Below, piece by piece: positions 8,444-15,712 of a DNA stretch of 31,196 nucleotides. Position numbers and translations under genes: made by a program. How positions within the stretch are numbered: the stretch's first letter is position 1; the number at the start of each line of letters is the position of its first letter. The stretch is from NCBI GenBank assembly GCA_023700825.1, contig JAMPYE010000005.1, positions 1 to 31,196 on the forward strand. The letters are read 5' to 3'. This stretch comes from Thermoanaerobaculia bacterium (GTDB lineage: Bacteria; Acidobacteriota; Thermoanaerobaculia; Gp7-AA8). The notes under the pieces are model-generated. The model was not told where the DNA came from, did no database searches, and worked only from the letters and a program-made list of their open reading frames with translations.

Positions 8444-11048
8444 GCGTGTCGCGTCGCCTCTCGAACCAACCGGCAACGCCGGCCAGCAGAAGTGCACACC
8501 CCGCCAGAGGCCACCATCCGCGCCCGATCTGCCGCTCGAACACGACGCGATGCTCCCCGGCCGGAACCAGCGCTCCTGCGAACATCGAGTTGATCGCGAG
8601 CGCACGATGCGTCCGGCCATCGATCGTGACGCGCAGTTCAGGCGTGAGTTTTTCCGATGAGTTCAGGAGAAACGGAACGTCGGAACGCGTTACGACCTCG
8701 TAGCCGCCGTCGGATCGTTCGCTCAGGTCGATGCTGACCCGCCGCTGATCGACTGGAACACGGGCCAGATCGAGAACCTCGACGGGAATCGGCCCCGAAA
8801 CCACCGCCCTTCGATCGAGCTCGAGAGAATCACTCGACAGGAACTTCTCGCGATCGAGACTCTCCACCTCCCACGTGGCCCAGAATCTCGGCAACGCGGC
8901 GAGGTTGCGAAACACGCGCCCATCCTTGAACGAACGCTCGAGGACCAACGGGCGCATCACCTCTCCCCATGCGAGTTGCTCCGGCCCCCCGTTCTCGGAT
9001 CCGACAAGAAGGTTGAGATGGACGTCGTTCGCCTTCATCGAGAGGGCGAAGACGCGGCTCGAGGGCGCGGCGGGGCGGAGCGGCAGGTGGAGAATCGGCA
9101 TGTGCGCCAACTCTGCGGCCGTGTAGCTCGCCTCCAGGACGCTCTCGCCGCTGTCGATCGCGACGAGCCGAACATCGAGCCTCGGCGTCGCTCCCGTGGA
9201 GCTCACGAAACCGAACGGAATCGCGATCGCCCAGACTCCGTCGTGCTCGATCGTGAACTCCTTCTCGAACAGGCCACCCGGCCGCAAAGGCAACGGCGCC
9301 TCGGGCTTCACCACCCACTCGGTTCGATCCTGGATGAAGTACCTGAGGATGTCGATCGACGGAGGCTCGAGGATGAAGCGAGTATTGAGAAGCGACAGGA
9401 CCGGATCGTCGAGATCCATGCGCAGGCTGTTGAACGTGATGATCATCGACCGGTCGACACTCTCGGGATCGATCCTCCGCACGAGGTCGCGATACGCGCG
9501 CTCCGACCCCCAGTGGGCGCGAATGTCCTCGAGCCGCGCCAGCTGCGCCGAGTTCGGCATGAGGTAGAGAAAGGTCGGTGCGATGCGGAAGGGTCCCGGC
9601 TGCGCGCGCAGGTACTCGATGGTTCGCGACGCGGGAAGCGTCGCAACGCTCCGCGGAATGTGCGGATGGAACCATGCAGCAAACAGCGCAAGGTCGGCCG
9701 CCACGGCGAGAGCGAGAGCAGCAGCGACGCGGCGAGCGATCGACAGTCGGTCGCTCCCGCGGATGCCACGCAGGCGCCGGTCGATCAACGCGAATCCGCA
9801 CGCCGCGAGGAACGCGACCGGAACCGGAAGAAGGACGCGAAGCCGGATCAGCGGCGAGAACTTGAGCCCGGGCAGCTCCGCGAGCAGCCGGCCGGCCGGC
9901 GGATGAAACATCAGCGCTACCAGCAGGAGCGCCGCCGCCGCGAAAAACCACCGCATTCGCGTTCCGCGCAGGAACATACCGATCACGGCAAGCGCGAGGG
10001 TGACGACTCCGAGGTAGACCGTCGCTTCGACGAAGTTGTTCAGCGGCCCGAGCGCGGAGTCTCCGATCCACGAACGAGCGACCGGATCGCCAAGCCAGTA
10101 AGGCTGAACGAACGAACGGAGGTGCGCCAGTGGAAAGAAGACCCTCGCGCTCGCGTCGGCGCGCGATTCGAGATAGCCGGTGCGGAAAAGAAATCCGATG
10201 AAGGGGTCGAGAAACGGTGCAGTGATCGCGAGCGACAAGACTCCTGCCTGGACGCACTTCACCAGCTCACGCCTCGGCACCGCTCGAAACCGCACCAGCG
10301 AGACCGCGAGATAAGCGGCGCCGAAGTAGAAACCGTAGGCGATCGTCGCGGGATACCCGCTCAAAAGGAAGCAGACCCCCAGCAGCACGAGCGCGAGAAT
10401 GCTGTTGCGCTTGCCGCGGGCCATTCGCGCAATCGCCCAGAGGAGCGCCGGATAGAGCGCGGTCGCGTTCGTCCCCTGCCACAGCCACCAGACGGCAATC
10501 GGGCCGGCGGCAGCGAGCGCGATGGCGCCCACCGCAGCCGCGCGCTTTCCGAGCCGCTCCTCACGCATCCAGAGGTACGCGAACCAGAACGCGACGCCGA
10601 GCTTGAGCAGCACGATCCCGGTGTAGCTCCACTGGAGCGGCAGCAGGAGCGCGGGAAGGAGCACGAACGGCGAGAGAACCGCGGACGCGGCCGATCCCGT
10701 TCCCGGGATGCCGCCGCCGACGTGTCGGTTCCAGTGAAACGACTCGAAGTCGCGGACGAGCGATACGAGCGAGAAGTACGAGAGCGGCGGATCGTGCACC
10801 AGCGCGTTCTGCGCGCGAACCGTCGCGAGCGACATCCACGGGTCGTAGTGGTAGTAAACGTCGTTCGGCGAGAGGATTCGCAGCGACGTGAGGGTCGGGA
10901 GAAAGACGACCAGAACGACCAGCCCGAGGAGAACCACGGCGAGCCGGTGCTTTCGCGCTCCTCGCCGAATCATGCGAACGGCGCGGCCCGGCTCGCGACG
11001 GAGGCCGTCTGCGAGGGGGCTCGTGCTCTGCTCCGGGCTATCGGCCAT
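8424..11048 (-). CDS. YfhO-like multi-pass membrane protein
   Basis: An 874-aa protein. The N-terminal half is a series of hydrophobic segments, the first near residues 33-52. A soluble domain follows from roughly 470 to 840, and a final membrane segment (WWPLAGCALLLAGVAGWF) lies near the C-terminus. This layout, the early motif YYHYDPW, and the ending with DGRTHRALAINSMFAGALVPAGEHRVVF match the YfhO family. In Gram-positive bacteria YfhO is implicated in glycosylation of envelope polymers such as lipoteichoic acid. Here a GT-C-like transferase or flippase role in envelope glycosylation is inferred, as is a link with the adjacent rmlA and methyltransferase genes. I chose ATG 11048, since the 42 residues before it read through the divergent promoter region. 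The 3' end overlaps the methyltransferase by 20 bp. Confidence 0.75.
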   Translation of the reverse strand: MADSPEQSTSPLADGLRREPGRAVRMIRRGARKHRLAVVLLGLVVLVVFLPTLTSLRILSPNDVYYHYDPWMSLATVRAQNALVHDPPLSYFSLVSLVRDFESFHWNRHVGGGIPGTGSAASAVLSPFVLLPALLLPLQWSYTGIVLLKLGVAFWFAYLWMREERLGKRAAAVGAIALAAAGPIAVWWLWQGTNATALYPALLWAIARMARGKRNSILALVLLGVCFLLSGYPATIAYGFYFGAAYLAVSLVRFRAVPRRELVKCVQAGVLSLAITAPFLDPFIGFLFRTGYLESRADASARVFFPLAHLRSFVQPYWLGDPVARSWIGDSALGPLNNFVEATVYLGVVTLALAVIGMFLRGTRMRWFFAAAALLLVALMFHPPAGRLLAELPGLKFSPLIRLRVLLPVPVAFLAACGFALIDRRLRGIRGSDRLSIARRVAAALALAVAADLALFAAWFHPHIPRSVATLPASRTIEYLRAQPGPFRIAPTFLYLMPNSAQLARLEDIRAHWGSERAYRDLVRRIDPESVDRSMIITFNSLRMDLDDPVLSLLNTRFILEPPSIDILRYFIQDRTEWVVKPEAPLPLRPGGLFEKEFTIEHDGVWAIAIPFGFVSSTGATPRLDVRLVAIDSGESVLEASYTAAELAHMPILHLPLRPAAPSSRVFALSMKANDVHLNLLVGSENGGPEQLAWGEVMRPLVLERSFKDGRVFRNLAALPRFWATWEVESLDREKFLSSDSLELDRRAVVSGPIPVEVLDLARVPVDQRRVSIDLSERSDGGYEVVTRSDVPFLLNSSEKLTPELRVTIDGRTHRALAINSMFAGALVPAGEHRVVFERQIGRGWWPLAGCALLLAGVAGWFERRRDTPIDPAR

Positions 11049-11090
11049 GCGCTCGACTCGGTTTCGAGGCACGCCCCTCGAACCTGCCGA

Positions 11091-11096
11091 ATGATA
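11091..11096 (-). promoter_or_regulatory. Possible -10 box for the YfhO-like gene
   Basis: Read leftward this is TATCAT (5/6 to the -10 consensus), 42 nt before the ATG at 11048. No matching -35 is evident. It faces the TACAAT of the divergent dehydrogenase gene, with a palindrome between them. Confidence 0.35.
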
Positions 11097-11103
11097 CTTC
11101 CCG

Positions 11104-11115
11104 GGGTCATGACCC
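11104..11115. promoter_or_regulatory. 12-bp perfect palindrome, candidate operator
   Basis: GGGTCATGACCC is a perfect 12-bp palindrome in the 83-bp divergent intergenic region. It ends 2 bp before the rightward -10 box (11118-11123) and lies 7 bp upstream of the leftward one (11091-11096). A bound protein could affect both promoters. No regulator gene is adjacent, so its role is inferred from position alone. Confidence 0.35.
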
Positions 11116-11117
11116 GC

Positions 11118-11123
11118 TACAAT
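11118..11123 (+). promoter_or_regulatory. -10 box of a probably leaderless gene
   Basis: TACAAT (5/6) ends only 8 nt before the ATG at 11132. A start site about 7 nt downstream would leave essentially no leader, and no Shine-Dalgarno sequence is present. No good -35 is seen. Confidence 0.5.
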
Positions 11124-11131
11124 CGCGCACC

Positions 11132-12085
11132 ATGAAATCCAGGGTTCTGATTGCAGCCGACGTGGACCCCGCATTCCACGAGCGGGCCGGCGTCGACCCG
11201 CGCCTCGAGATCCGCGTGCAACCGGCGCACGCCGAAGCAGATCTCGCTGCCACGGTCGGAGACGCCGAGGTGCTGGTGACCCGGGCGCACAACGAGGTGA
11301 CGCGGCGAGTCATTGAGAGCGCGCCGTCGCTGCGCTTCATCGCGCAAGGGACGAGCGGCCTCGACAATATCGACGGTGACGCGGCGGCGGAGCGCGGGAT
11401 TCGCATCATCGGCATCCCGGGAGAGAACGCAAACGCGGTGGCCGAGCTCGTGATCTGCCACATGATCTCCCTGACGCGGACCGTGGGTGAGTACGATCGG
11501 ATGATGCGCGGCGGCGGCTGGAGCCGCGGCGACTGCGCAACCCGGCGCGAGCTCCGGGGCTACCGGCTCGGGATCGTCGGCCTCGGCCGAGTCGGAGGGC
11601 GCGTCGCGCGGCTCGCGGGAGCGTTCGGAATGACGCCACGCGCGTACGACCCGTACATCGCCCATGCCACGGCACTCGAACGCGGCGCGTCGCTCGTGGC
11701 GACTCTCGACGAGCTCGTCGCGTCGAGCGACATCCTCACGATGCACGTTCCTCTCACGTCGGAGACGAACCGCATGATCGACGGTGCGGTGCTCGACCGC
11801 CTGCCGCGTCGCGCGATCGTGCTCAACACCTGCCGCGGTCCCGTGGTCGACGTGCGCGACGCGCTCGCGCGCCTCGACGGGGTACGGCTCGCTGGGCTCG
11901 CCCTCGATGTCTACGACGACGAGCCGCCACGCGGAATCGAGTGGCCCGACACGCCGCGCCTGATCCTCACGCCGCACATCGCGGGCTGCAGCGGAGAGTC
12001 GAAGGCCTCGATCGGGCGCCTGCTCTACGAGAAGATCTGCGACGCTCTCTTCGGCGAGACGACCTCGGCTGCGGAACGCAGCTGA
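11132..12085 (+). CDS. PGDH-like D-2-hydroxyacid dehydrogenase
   Basis: A 317-aa NAD(P)-dependent dehydrogenase of the D-isomer 2-hydroxyacid family. The nucleotide-binding loop is G150-L-G152-x-x-G155, with an acidic residue D173 further on. The catalytic set is visible as R235 (NTCRGPVVD), E264 (YDDEPP) and H282 (TPHIAG). The catalytic core resembles SerA, which makes 3-phosphohydroxypyruvate from 3-phosphoglycerate. There is no C-terminal ACT or ASB domain, so the protein matches short PGDH or a hydroxypyruvate, glyoxylate or erythronate-type reductase. I do not assign serA. It converges on hutI with a 12-bp gap and is divergent from the YfhO-like gene. Confidence 0.85.
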   Translation: MKSRVLIAADVDPAFHERAGVDPRLEIRVQPAHAEADLAATVGDAEVLVTRAHNEVTRRVIESAPSLRFIAQGTSGLDNIDGDAAAERGIRIIGIPGENANAVAELVICHMISLTRTVGEYDRMMRGGGWSRGDCATRRELRGYRLGIVGLGRVGGRVARLAGAFGMTPRAYDPYIAHATALERGASLVATLDELVASSDILTMHVPLTSETNRMIDGAVLDRLPRRAIVLNTCRGPVVDVRDALARLDGVRLAGLALDVYDDEPPRGIEWPDTPRLILTPHIAGCSGESKASIGRLLYEKICDALFGETTSAAERS

Positions 12086-12097
12086 GCGCGGCGTCGA

Positions 12098-13363
12098 TTA
12101 AAGGGCGCTCGAGACTTCGCGGCCGTCGCGGTACACCGTGGAGACGAGATTGACGCCGAAGTGGTAGACGAGATGGAAATAGCTCGGTGCATCGAGGATC
12201 GAGAAGTCGGCGCGTTTGCCCGCCTCGATCGACCCGGTCTCCCGCGCGAGCCCGAGTGAGAAGGCCCCGTTCAGCGTTGCAGCGGTGAGCGCCTCCTCGA
12301 CTGTCAGCTTCATTCGAAGCACGGCGAGCTGGACGACGATTTGCATCGACTCGGTCATCGACGACCCGGGATTGCAGTCGGTCGAGAGCGACACGATCGC
12401 GCCGTGCTCGATCAACTCCCGCGCGGGAGCGTACCGGTCGGACATCAGGAAGAAGCTCGTACCCGGCAGCAGGTTCGCTACGGTGCTGGACGCAGCGAGA
12501 GCGCGCACCCCCCGGTCCGACACGTGCATGAGATGGTCGGCAGACGCGCAGCCGAGCTCCGCCGCGAGCGCGGCCCCGTCGGTGTCGCTCAGCTCGTCGG
12601 CGTGAATCCGCGGCGTCATCCCGAGGCGCGATCCGGCCTCGAGCACGCGCCTTCCCTGCTCCCGCGTGAAAACGCCATGCTCGACGAACACGTCGCAGAA
12701 CCTGGCGAGCTGCTCGGCGGCCACGGCAGGCATGATCTCTTCGACGATCCCCCTGACCCACGCGTCGCGCGACAACTCGTCCTTCGGACACTCGGGAGGA
12801 AACTCGTGAGCGGCGAGACAGGTCGGGACGAGGCGAACGGGCGAGGCTGCCGACGCCGCGCGGATCGCCCGCAGCTGCTTGAGCTCGTCGGCGAGGTTCA
12901 GGCCGTAGCCGCTCTTCGCCTCGGCCGTCGTGGTGCCGTACCGGACCATCGTGCGCGCGCGGCCGAGCACGAGCGCCGACAGTTCGTCCTGGGAAGCCTC
13001 GCGCGTCGCGCGGACCGTCGATGCGATTCCACCGCCCGACGCTGCGATTTCCGCGTATGTTTCGCCGTCGATTCTCCGGTTGAACTCGGACTCGCGCGCA
13101 CCGGCGAACGGCAGATGCGTATGGGAGTCGACGAAGCCGGGGATCGCAGTACCGCCGCGGCCGTCGATCTCGTCACACGAGGCCCGAAACTCGTCGGGAA
13201 CGTCCGATTCCTCGCCGACCCAGGCAAAGCGCCCTTCGCGGATCACGATCGCCGCGCGAGGCACCACGAGGAGGTTTCGCATCGCGCGACCACGCAACGG
13301 CGAGGAGCCGAGCGGCGTCGCGACCTGCGCGAGGTTCCGAACGAGGGTGGGACGCTCAGCCAT
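12098..13363 (-). CDS. hutI: Imidazolonepropionase
   Basis: A 421-aa amidohydrolase predicted to open 4-imidazolone-5-propanoate to N-formimino-L-glutamate, the third step of histidine degradation. The metal site is visible as H81-x-H83 (VDSHTHLPFAG), H254 in HADEL, H277 and D329 (STDCNPGS). TAEAKSGYGL (146-155), PTCLAAHEFPPE and NLLPGTSFFLM are strongly HutI-like. The length is typical (about 400-420). The start overlaps the end of the divIVA-like gene by 8 nt, so translation is probably coupled. No hutH, hutU or hutG is in the window, so the rest of the pathway must be elsewhere or absent. Confidence 0.93.
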   Translation of the reverse strand: MAERPTLVRNLAQVATPLGSSPLRGRAMRNLLVVPRAAIVIREGRFAWVGEESDVPDEFRASCDEIDGRGGTAIPGFVDSHTHLPFAGARESEFNRRIDGETYAEIAASGGGIASTVRATREASQDELSALVLGRARTMVRYGTTTAEAKSGYGLNLADELKQLRAIRAASAASPVRLVPTCLAAHEFPPECPKDELSRDAWVRGIVEEIMPAVAAEQLARFCDVFVEHGVFTREQGRRVLEAGSRLGMTPRIHADELSDTDGAALAAELGCASADHLMHVSDRGVRALAASSTVANLLPGTSFFLMSDRYAPARELIEHGAIVSLSTDCNPGSSMTESMQIVVQLAVLRMKLTVEEALTAATLNGAFSLGLARETGSIEAGKRADFSILDAPSYFHLVYHFGVNLVSTVYRDGREVSSAL

Positions 13364-13859
13364 CCTGGCGCTTCTTGTGCAGCTGCGTCAGTGGAAGCTC
13401 CCCCGCTTCCTCCTGGGTGTCGAGATCGATCATCTGCTGACACGCCTCGATCAGGTTCTGCATCCTGCGGCGCGCGCCTTTGCGCTCGAGCTTGAGATCC
13501 TGAATCAACCGCTCGAGATCGCCCACGCGCGACATCGCCTGCGAAACGATCCGCTCGGAGAGAAGCTCGGCATCCTTGACGATCAGAGAAGCCTCCTTGT
13601 GGGCGTTCGCTTTCACGTCTTCGGAGACTTTCTGCGCGGAGAGGAGGGTGTCCTTGAGCATGCGCTCGCGCTCGGAGTGATCGAGCAACTGCTCGCGCAT
13701 CTGCGCGTTCTCCCGCGAGAGGCGCTCGATCTCCTGCATCATCTGCTCGACTTCTTCCGATACGAGCGAAAGATACGCGCGCACCTCGCCCTCGTTGAAG
13801 CCGTGAAACGACTTCGCAAAGAGCTGTTTCTGGATCTCGATCGGTGTCAGACGCTGCAT
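13356..13859 (-). CDS. DivIVA-domain coiled-coil protein
   Basis: A 167-aa cytoplasmic protein. Residues 1-35 match the DivIVA N-terminal domain: LTPIEIQKQLFAKSFHGFNEGEVRAYL, close to the LTPxDIxxxxFxxxxxGYxxxEV pattern of the family. Residues about 35-145 are predicted coiled coil, with a heptad-like Glu/Leu/Arg pattern. DivIVA proteins bind curved membrane and recruit division or polar partners. This copy is short and lacks the long C-terminal extension of some Gram-positive members. It is followed by hutI with an 8-nt overlap. A -10 candidate (TATACT) lies about 126 nt upstream. Confidence 0.82.
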   Translation of the reverse strand: MQRLTPIEIQKQLFAKSFHGFNEGEVRAYLSLVSEEVEQMMQEIERLSRENAQMREQLLDHSERERMLKDTLLSAQKVSEDVKANAHKEASLIVKDAELLSERIVSQAMSRVGDLERLIQDLKLERKGARRRMQNLIEACQQMIDLDTQEEAGELPLTQLHKKRQDG

Positions 13860-13984
13860 TCACAACCTCCCGTCACGCCCGAGCCGTCCCGCCAGCGCCG
13901 CACCTACGGCGGACGGAGCCCTGCTCTGCAGACAACCCCAAACAAGCCCCTCGCGGGACTCCGGGACTGCCCTGATTCATGTGC

Positions 13985-13992
13985 AGTATAAC
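13985..13992. promoter_or_regulatory. Overlapping divergent -10 boxes
   Basis: AGTATAAC reads TATAAC rightward (13987-13992, toward tspO) and TATACT leftward (13990-13985, toward the divIVA-like gene). Each matches the -10 consensus 5/6. Neither has a convincing -35. Polymerase binding in one direction would exclude the other. Confidence 0.4.
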
Positions 13993-13993
13993 G

Positions 13994-14006
13994 CGGGAGG
14001 CTCCCG
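13994..14006. promoter_or_regulatory. 13-bp inverted repeat, candidate operator
   Basis: CGGGAGGCTCCCG is a perfect 6-bp inverted repeat around one central base, directly beside the overlapping divergent -10 boxes. For tspO it falls at the expected transcription start, where it could be an operator or a 5' leader hairpin. The rest of the 13860-14051 spacer shows nothing I can name. Confidence 0.3.
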
Positions 14007-14051
14007 ATCCGGGCGGTGCAGGGGCTACTCCGATGGGATAGGCTTTCCGCG

Positions 14052-14525
14052 ATGACCGGAACGTCTCCGCGCCGCGAGAGCTGGATGGCCCTCAGCAGCT
14101 TCTGCTGTTTCACGATCGCAGCCGCGCTGTTCGCCAGCCGCTTCGCTCCCGGGACCTGGTACGCGTCGCTGGACAAGCCGTCCTGGAATCCCCCGAACTG
14201 GCTCTTCGGGCCCGTCTGGACGTTTCTCTATCTTGCGATGGCCATCGCGGCGTGGAGGGCCTGGCGGTCGCCCGCGCTGCCACGCGGCGCGATGCTGCTG
14301 TTCACCGTCCAACTCGTCCTCAACGCACTATGGTCGTGGATCTTCTTCGGCATGCGGATGCCGGGTCTTGCCTTCGTGGAGATTTGCGTACTCCTGCTCG
14401 GGATCGCAGCGACCGCGTGGCTCTTCGGGAAGGCCGATCGTCTCGCGGGGATCCTCTTTCTCCCGTACCTGGCGTGGGTCGGCTTCGCGGCAGCACTGAA
14501 CTTCGCGCTCTGGCGCCTGAACTGA
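14052..14525 (+). CDS. tspO: TspO/MBR family membrane protein
   Basis: A 157-aa protein with five predicted membrane helices, the size and topology of the TspO/peripheral benzodiazepine receptor family. Conserved sequence is clear: WYASLDKPSWNPPNWLFGPVWTFLYLAMAIAAW in the first half, and NALWSWIFFGMRMPGLAFVEI and PYLAWVGFAAALNFALWRLN in the second. TspO proteins bind porphyrins and sterol-like ligands and act in stress and tetrapyrrole signalling in bacteria. ATG 14052 is preferred. An upstream in-frame start at 14016 would add 12 unrelated residues, and ATG 14085 would cut into the first helix region. The gene converges on the FHA-GGDEF gene with a 19-bp gap. Confidence 0.9.
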   Translation: MTGTSPRRESWMALSSFCCFTIAAALFASRFAPGTWYASLDKPSWNPPNWLFGPVWTFLYLAMAIAAWRAWRSPALPRGAMLLFTVQLVLNALWSWIFFGMRMPGLAFVEICVLLLGIAATAWLFGKADRLAGILFLPYLAWVGFAAALNFALWRLN

Positions 14526-14544
14526 ACCAGGCAGGGAGACAGGC

Positions 14545-15447
14545 TCAGGCGATCACGCGGTTCCGCCCCTGCTCCTTCGCCTCGTACAGCTTGCCGTCCG
14601 CGAGCTCGATGAGGGAGAGGACTTCGGGAAGGTCTCCGAGGGCCAGCGTGCTGGCGAGCCCGAAGCTGGCGGTGACGCGGATCTCGTCCTTGCCGAACAC
14701 GAACGGCATCGCCTCGATCTTCTGGCGCAGGCGCTCACAGACCTGCAGCGCGCCGGCATGCCCCACTTCAGGGAGCAACAAGGCGAACTCCTCGCCACCA
14801 TAGCGACCGAAGATATCCTCGTGCCGGATGCTGTCGGCGACGATGCGCGCGGTCTCGCGGAGAACGTGGTCGCCTGCAAGGTGCCCCCACGTGTCGTTGA
14901 TGTTCTTGAAGTGATCGATGTCGATCATCGCGAGGCAGAGCTCGCGGCGGTAGCGTCTCGCGCGCTGCACCTCGCGCTCGAAGGCTTCCATGAAATAACG
15001 GCGGTTGTAGGCCTGTGTGAGGCCGTCCACCGTCGTCATCTTGTACATTTCCTGGTGGTACTTCGTCTCGACGTTGCCGCCTGCGAGGAACTTGAAGATC
15101 GTCTCGCCGATCTGGATCAGGTCGCCGTCGCGAAGCTCAAACTCCCTCACCGGCTTTTCGTTCACGAGCGTGCCGTTGGTCGAGTCGAGATCGACGAGGG
15201 TCACGCGCCGGTCCTTGACGACGAGCCGCGCGTGGAACCTCGATGCGCTGTCGTCCTCGATCCGGATCTCCGAATCCTCGGAGCGCCCGATCGTCTGCTC
15301 GTCCTTCTCGAGCATGTACCTGCGCGCGAGCAGTGGGCCGTAGATCACGACGAGGCAGGGAGGCCCCTGGTCAGCGTCCAGCTGGCCGAGTCGGATGGGC
15401 GTGACGATGTTCGTCTTGCGCTCCGCGGCGATGATGCGGGCCTCCAT
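14545..15447 (-). CDS. FHA-GGDEF diguanylate cyclase
   Basis: A 300-aa cytoplasmic protein. Residues about 30-118 form a forkhead-associated domain that binds phosphothreonine peptides (IGRSEDSEIRIEDDSASRFHARL, then LDSTNGTLVN). Residues about 135-300 form a GGDEF domain that makes c-di-GMP from two GTP. The active loop is GGEEF at 217-221. An RxxD inhibitory site (R208-D211) lies exactly five residues before it, so product inhibition is likely. IDIDHFKNINDTWGHLAGD carries the metal and guanine-binding residues. An FHA input suggests control by Ser/Thr phosphorylation, and a PknB-like kinase lies at 26.2-28.0 kb; that link is inference. No membrane segment is present. Confidence 0.92.
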   Translation of the reverse strand: MEARIIAAERKTNIVTPIRLGQLDADQGPPCLVVIYGPLLARRYMLEKDEQTIGRSEDSEIRIEDDSASRFHARLVVKDRRVTLVDLDSTNGTLVNEKPVREFELRDGDLIQIGETIFKFLAGGNVETKYHQEMYKMTTVDGLTQAYNRRYFMEAFEREVQRARRYRRELCLAMIDIDHFKNINDTWGHLAGDHVLRETARIVADSIRHEDIFGRYGGEEFALLLPEVGHAGALQVCERLRQKIEAMPFVFGKDEIRVTASFGLASTLALGDLPEVLSLIELADGKLYEAKEQGRNRVIA

Positions 15448-15469
15448 AATCTACTCGGGACGGCCACAG

Positions 15470-15498
15470 AGAATAGCGCGAACGGGCGGTTTTATTAA
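15470..15498 (-). promoter_or_regulatory. Promoter of the FHA-GGDEF gene
   Basis: Read leftward there is TTAATA (15498-15493, 4/6 to -35), a 17-bp spacer and TATTCT (15475-15470, 4/6 to -10). Transcription would start near 15463, giving a leader of about 16 nt. Confidence 0.4.
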
Positions 15499-15587
15499 GT
15501 CTTTTTTCCCGGCTGAAACGGAGCATCGCGAGAGGGCAGGTCGCGGGCAAACCCAATGACAGGCAGGCTCCCGGCTTCCAAAGCCGC

Positions 15588-15613
15588 GCTCCGGGCCCAG
15601 ACCAGCCCGGAGC
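15588..15613. repeat. 9-bp inverted repeat in intergenic region
   Basis: GCTCCGGGC (15588-15596) and GCCCGGAGC (15605-15613) form a perfect 9-bp stem with an 8-nt loop. No T-run follows on either strand, so it is not a standard terminator. It sits about 100 bp before the ABC exporter gene and could be a leader hairpin or protein site. The 265-bp region 15448-15712 otherwise holds the FHA-GGDEF promoter and a 7-bp GCAACCG/CGGTTGC repeat near 15632-15651. Confidence 0.4.
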
Positions 15614-15712
15614 ACTGACCCAAAGGCCCGCGCAACCGTTTCCGCGGTTGCCCGTATCGACAGCAACGGACGCGGAAACCCGGACGGCACCGGAACCTAC
15701 GAGAGGGACACG

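Noticed and set aside
4385..8620. Very long open frame on the minus strand opposite lptD and rmlA
   Set aside because: It is Arg/Val/Asp/Leu-rich low-complexity antisense translation caused by high GC. The rightward frames encode clear LptD and nucleotidyltransferase families.
8976..11135. Long rightward open frame opposite the YfhO-like gene
   Set aside because: The composition (Arg, Glu, Gln, Asp rich) and lack of motifs mark it as a shadow of the real membrane protein.
11132..12085. Naming the dehydrogenase serA
   Set aside because: The catalytic residues fit, but the C-terminal regulatory domain is absent and no serine-pathway genes are near.
15588..15613. 9-bp inverted repeat as a terminator
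   Set aside because: No T-run follows on either strand, and both neighbouring genes start beside this region, so no transcript needs to end here.
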